DNA of 6,993 nt from an uncultured Christensenella sp. (GTDB taxonomy: Bacteria; Bacillota; Clostridia; Christensenellales; Borkfalkiaceae). The translations under genes were made by a program, and so were the position numbers. The stretch covers positions 1-6,993 of the forward strand of contig CAJMEI010000060.1 of the NCBI GenBank assembly GCA_905212395.1, read 5' to 3'. The notes under the pieces are model-generated. The model was not told the DNA's origin. It made no database searches and saw nothing but the letters and a program-made list of their open reading frames with translations. Below, in pieces: positions 6,255 through 6,993 of this stretch; the stretch's first letter is position 1; the number at the start of each line of letters is the position of its first letter.

Positions 6255-6993
6255 ACTTAAACTATTACCCGACCATTCAGGCGTATACGTTATGTTAAAT
6301 AGCGAAAACGCCGTAATATACGTCGGGAAGGCTAAAAATTTAAAAAATAGGGTAAGTCAATATTTTCGTTCGGGCATAAAACCCGAAAAGGTATCGGCAA
6401 TGGTTAGTAACGTAGCCGATTTTTATTATATTTTAACCGATACCGAAAACGAAGCTTTTACTTTAGAAAACAATTTAATAAAAAAATACAAGCCTAGATA
6501 CAATATACTTTTAAAAGACGATAAAACATATCCCTACTTAAAAATTAATTTAAAAAATCGTTTTCCGTATTTTGAAATTACCAGAAGAATTAAAAAGGAC
6601 GGCGCAAAATATTACGGTCCGTTTATGAACGGAATATCGGTCGGCGAAATGCTAGACCTAATAAACGGCGTATATAAGTTGCGTTCTTGCAAATTCGTTT
6701 TGGACGGCAAAAAAAGAAAAGAGTGTTTAAATTATCACATAAAAAAATGTTTAGCTCCTTGCATGGGTTATGTTTCAAAAGAAGAGTATAGAAAGCAAAT
6801 AGATGAAATAATTGATTTGCTTGAAGGAAAAACTGATAAATTGATTAGAAGTTTGTCGCAAGAAATAAAAGAGGCATCAGCAAAAATGGAGTATGAAAAA
6901 GCTGCATATTTAAGAGATAAAATGGTTGCAATCGAAAGAATTTCGGAAAAACAAAGGGTATCAAAAATATCAGAAAATAATATAGATGTTATA
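6235..6993 (+). CDS. uvrC: Excinuclease ABC subunit C, N-terminal part (cut by window edge)
   Basis: UvrC makes the two cuts flanking DNA damage in nucleotide excision repair, recruited by UvrB. The 253 codons seen are open to the last base; the family is usually about 600 residues, so the middle and the second nuclease domain lie outside. The N-terminal GIY-YIG nuclease shows GVY at 16-18, YVG at 29-31 (Y29), R39 and the metal-binding Glu in LENNLIK (E78). C152, C164, C172 and C176 have exactly the 12-8-4 spacing of the four Cys that hold a 4Fe-4S cluster in E. coli UvrC. The UVR motif that contacts UvrB is at about 203-237 (KMEYEKAAYLRDKM). The start is fixed by the in-frame TAG just before it. 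CpG frequency and Asp and Ser codon choice change abruptly near 6707 with no break in frame or homology. Confidence 0.96.
   Translation, partial: MSELENKLKLLPDHSGVYVMLNSENAVIYVGKAKNLKNRVSQYFRSGIKPEKVSAMVSNVADFYYILTDTENEAFTLENNLIKKYKPRYNILLKDDKTYPYLKINLKNRFPYFEITRRIKKDGAKYYGPFMNGISVGEMLDLINGVYKLRSCKFVLDGKKRKECLNYHIKKCLAPCMGYVSKEEYRKQIDEIIDLLEGKTDKLIRSLSQEIKEASAKMEYEKAAYLRDKMVAIERISEKQRVSKISENNIDVI

Noticed and set aside
89..6993. Recoded genetic code (TGA as Trp) in an AT-rich genome
   Set aside because: All genes read through with the standard code, conserved Trp are TGG, and no in-frame TGA occurs. All visible stops are TAA.

Overview
The window is an AT-rich, gene-dense piece of bacterial chromosome. 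Six protein genes all lie on the + strand, with five complete and the sixth running off the right edge. Shine-Dalgarno sites of the GGAG type, the A-rich spacers, TAA at all five visible stops and the gene families present suggest a low-GC Bacillota, most plausibly an uncultured clostridial lineage. That placement is inference from style and gene content, and no marker here fixes it further.

Layout. Positions 1-88 hold a good sigma-A-type promoter (TTGCAA, 17-base spacer, extended -10) and the ribosome site of proS, a prolyl-tRNA synthetase of the compact archaeal/eukaryote-like type. It is followed by a CPBP-family membrane metalloprotease with an added C-terminal region, and then by an unrecognised five-pass membrane protein with a long Asn/Gly-rich and then acidic tail. 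Next come mnmE (tRNA wobble-uridine modification GTPase), an HD-domain CCA-adding tRNA nucleotidyltransferase, and the N-terminal 253 codons of uvrC (excinuclease subunit C).

The genes are packed like one operon. The gaps are 22, 9, -1, 28 and -20 bases, no terminator-like hairpin is visible between any pair, and the only convincing promoter is at the left edge. mnmE and uvrC start inside or at the end of the preceding gene and lack their own Shine-Dalgarno sequence, so they are probably translationally coupled. Functionally the operon joins tRNA charging (proS), tRNA wobble modification (mnmE) and tRNA 3'-end synthesis or repair (cca) with DNA repair (uvrC) and two membrane proteins of unknown purpose.

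Most of the window is housekeeping sequence, and I see no mobile element, CRISPR array, defence system or structural RNA. The points most worth a second look are an abrupt change in CpG density and codon choice inside uvrC near 6707, the unknown membrane protein with a repetitive acidic tail coupled to mnmE, and the extra C-terminal module on the CPBP protease.
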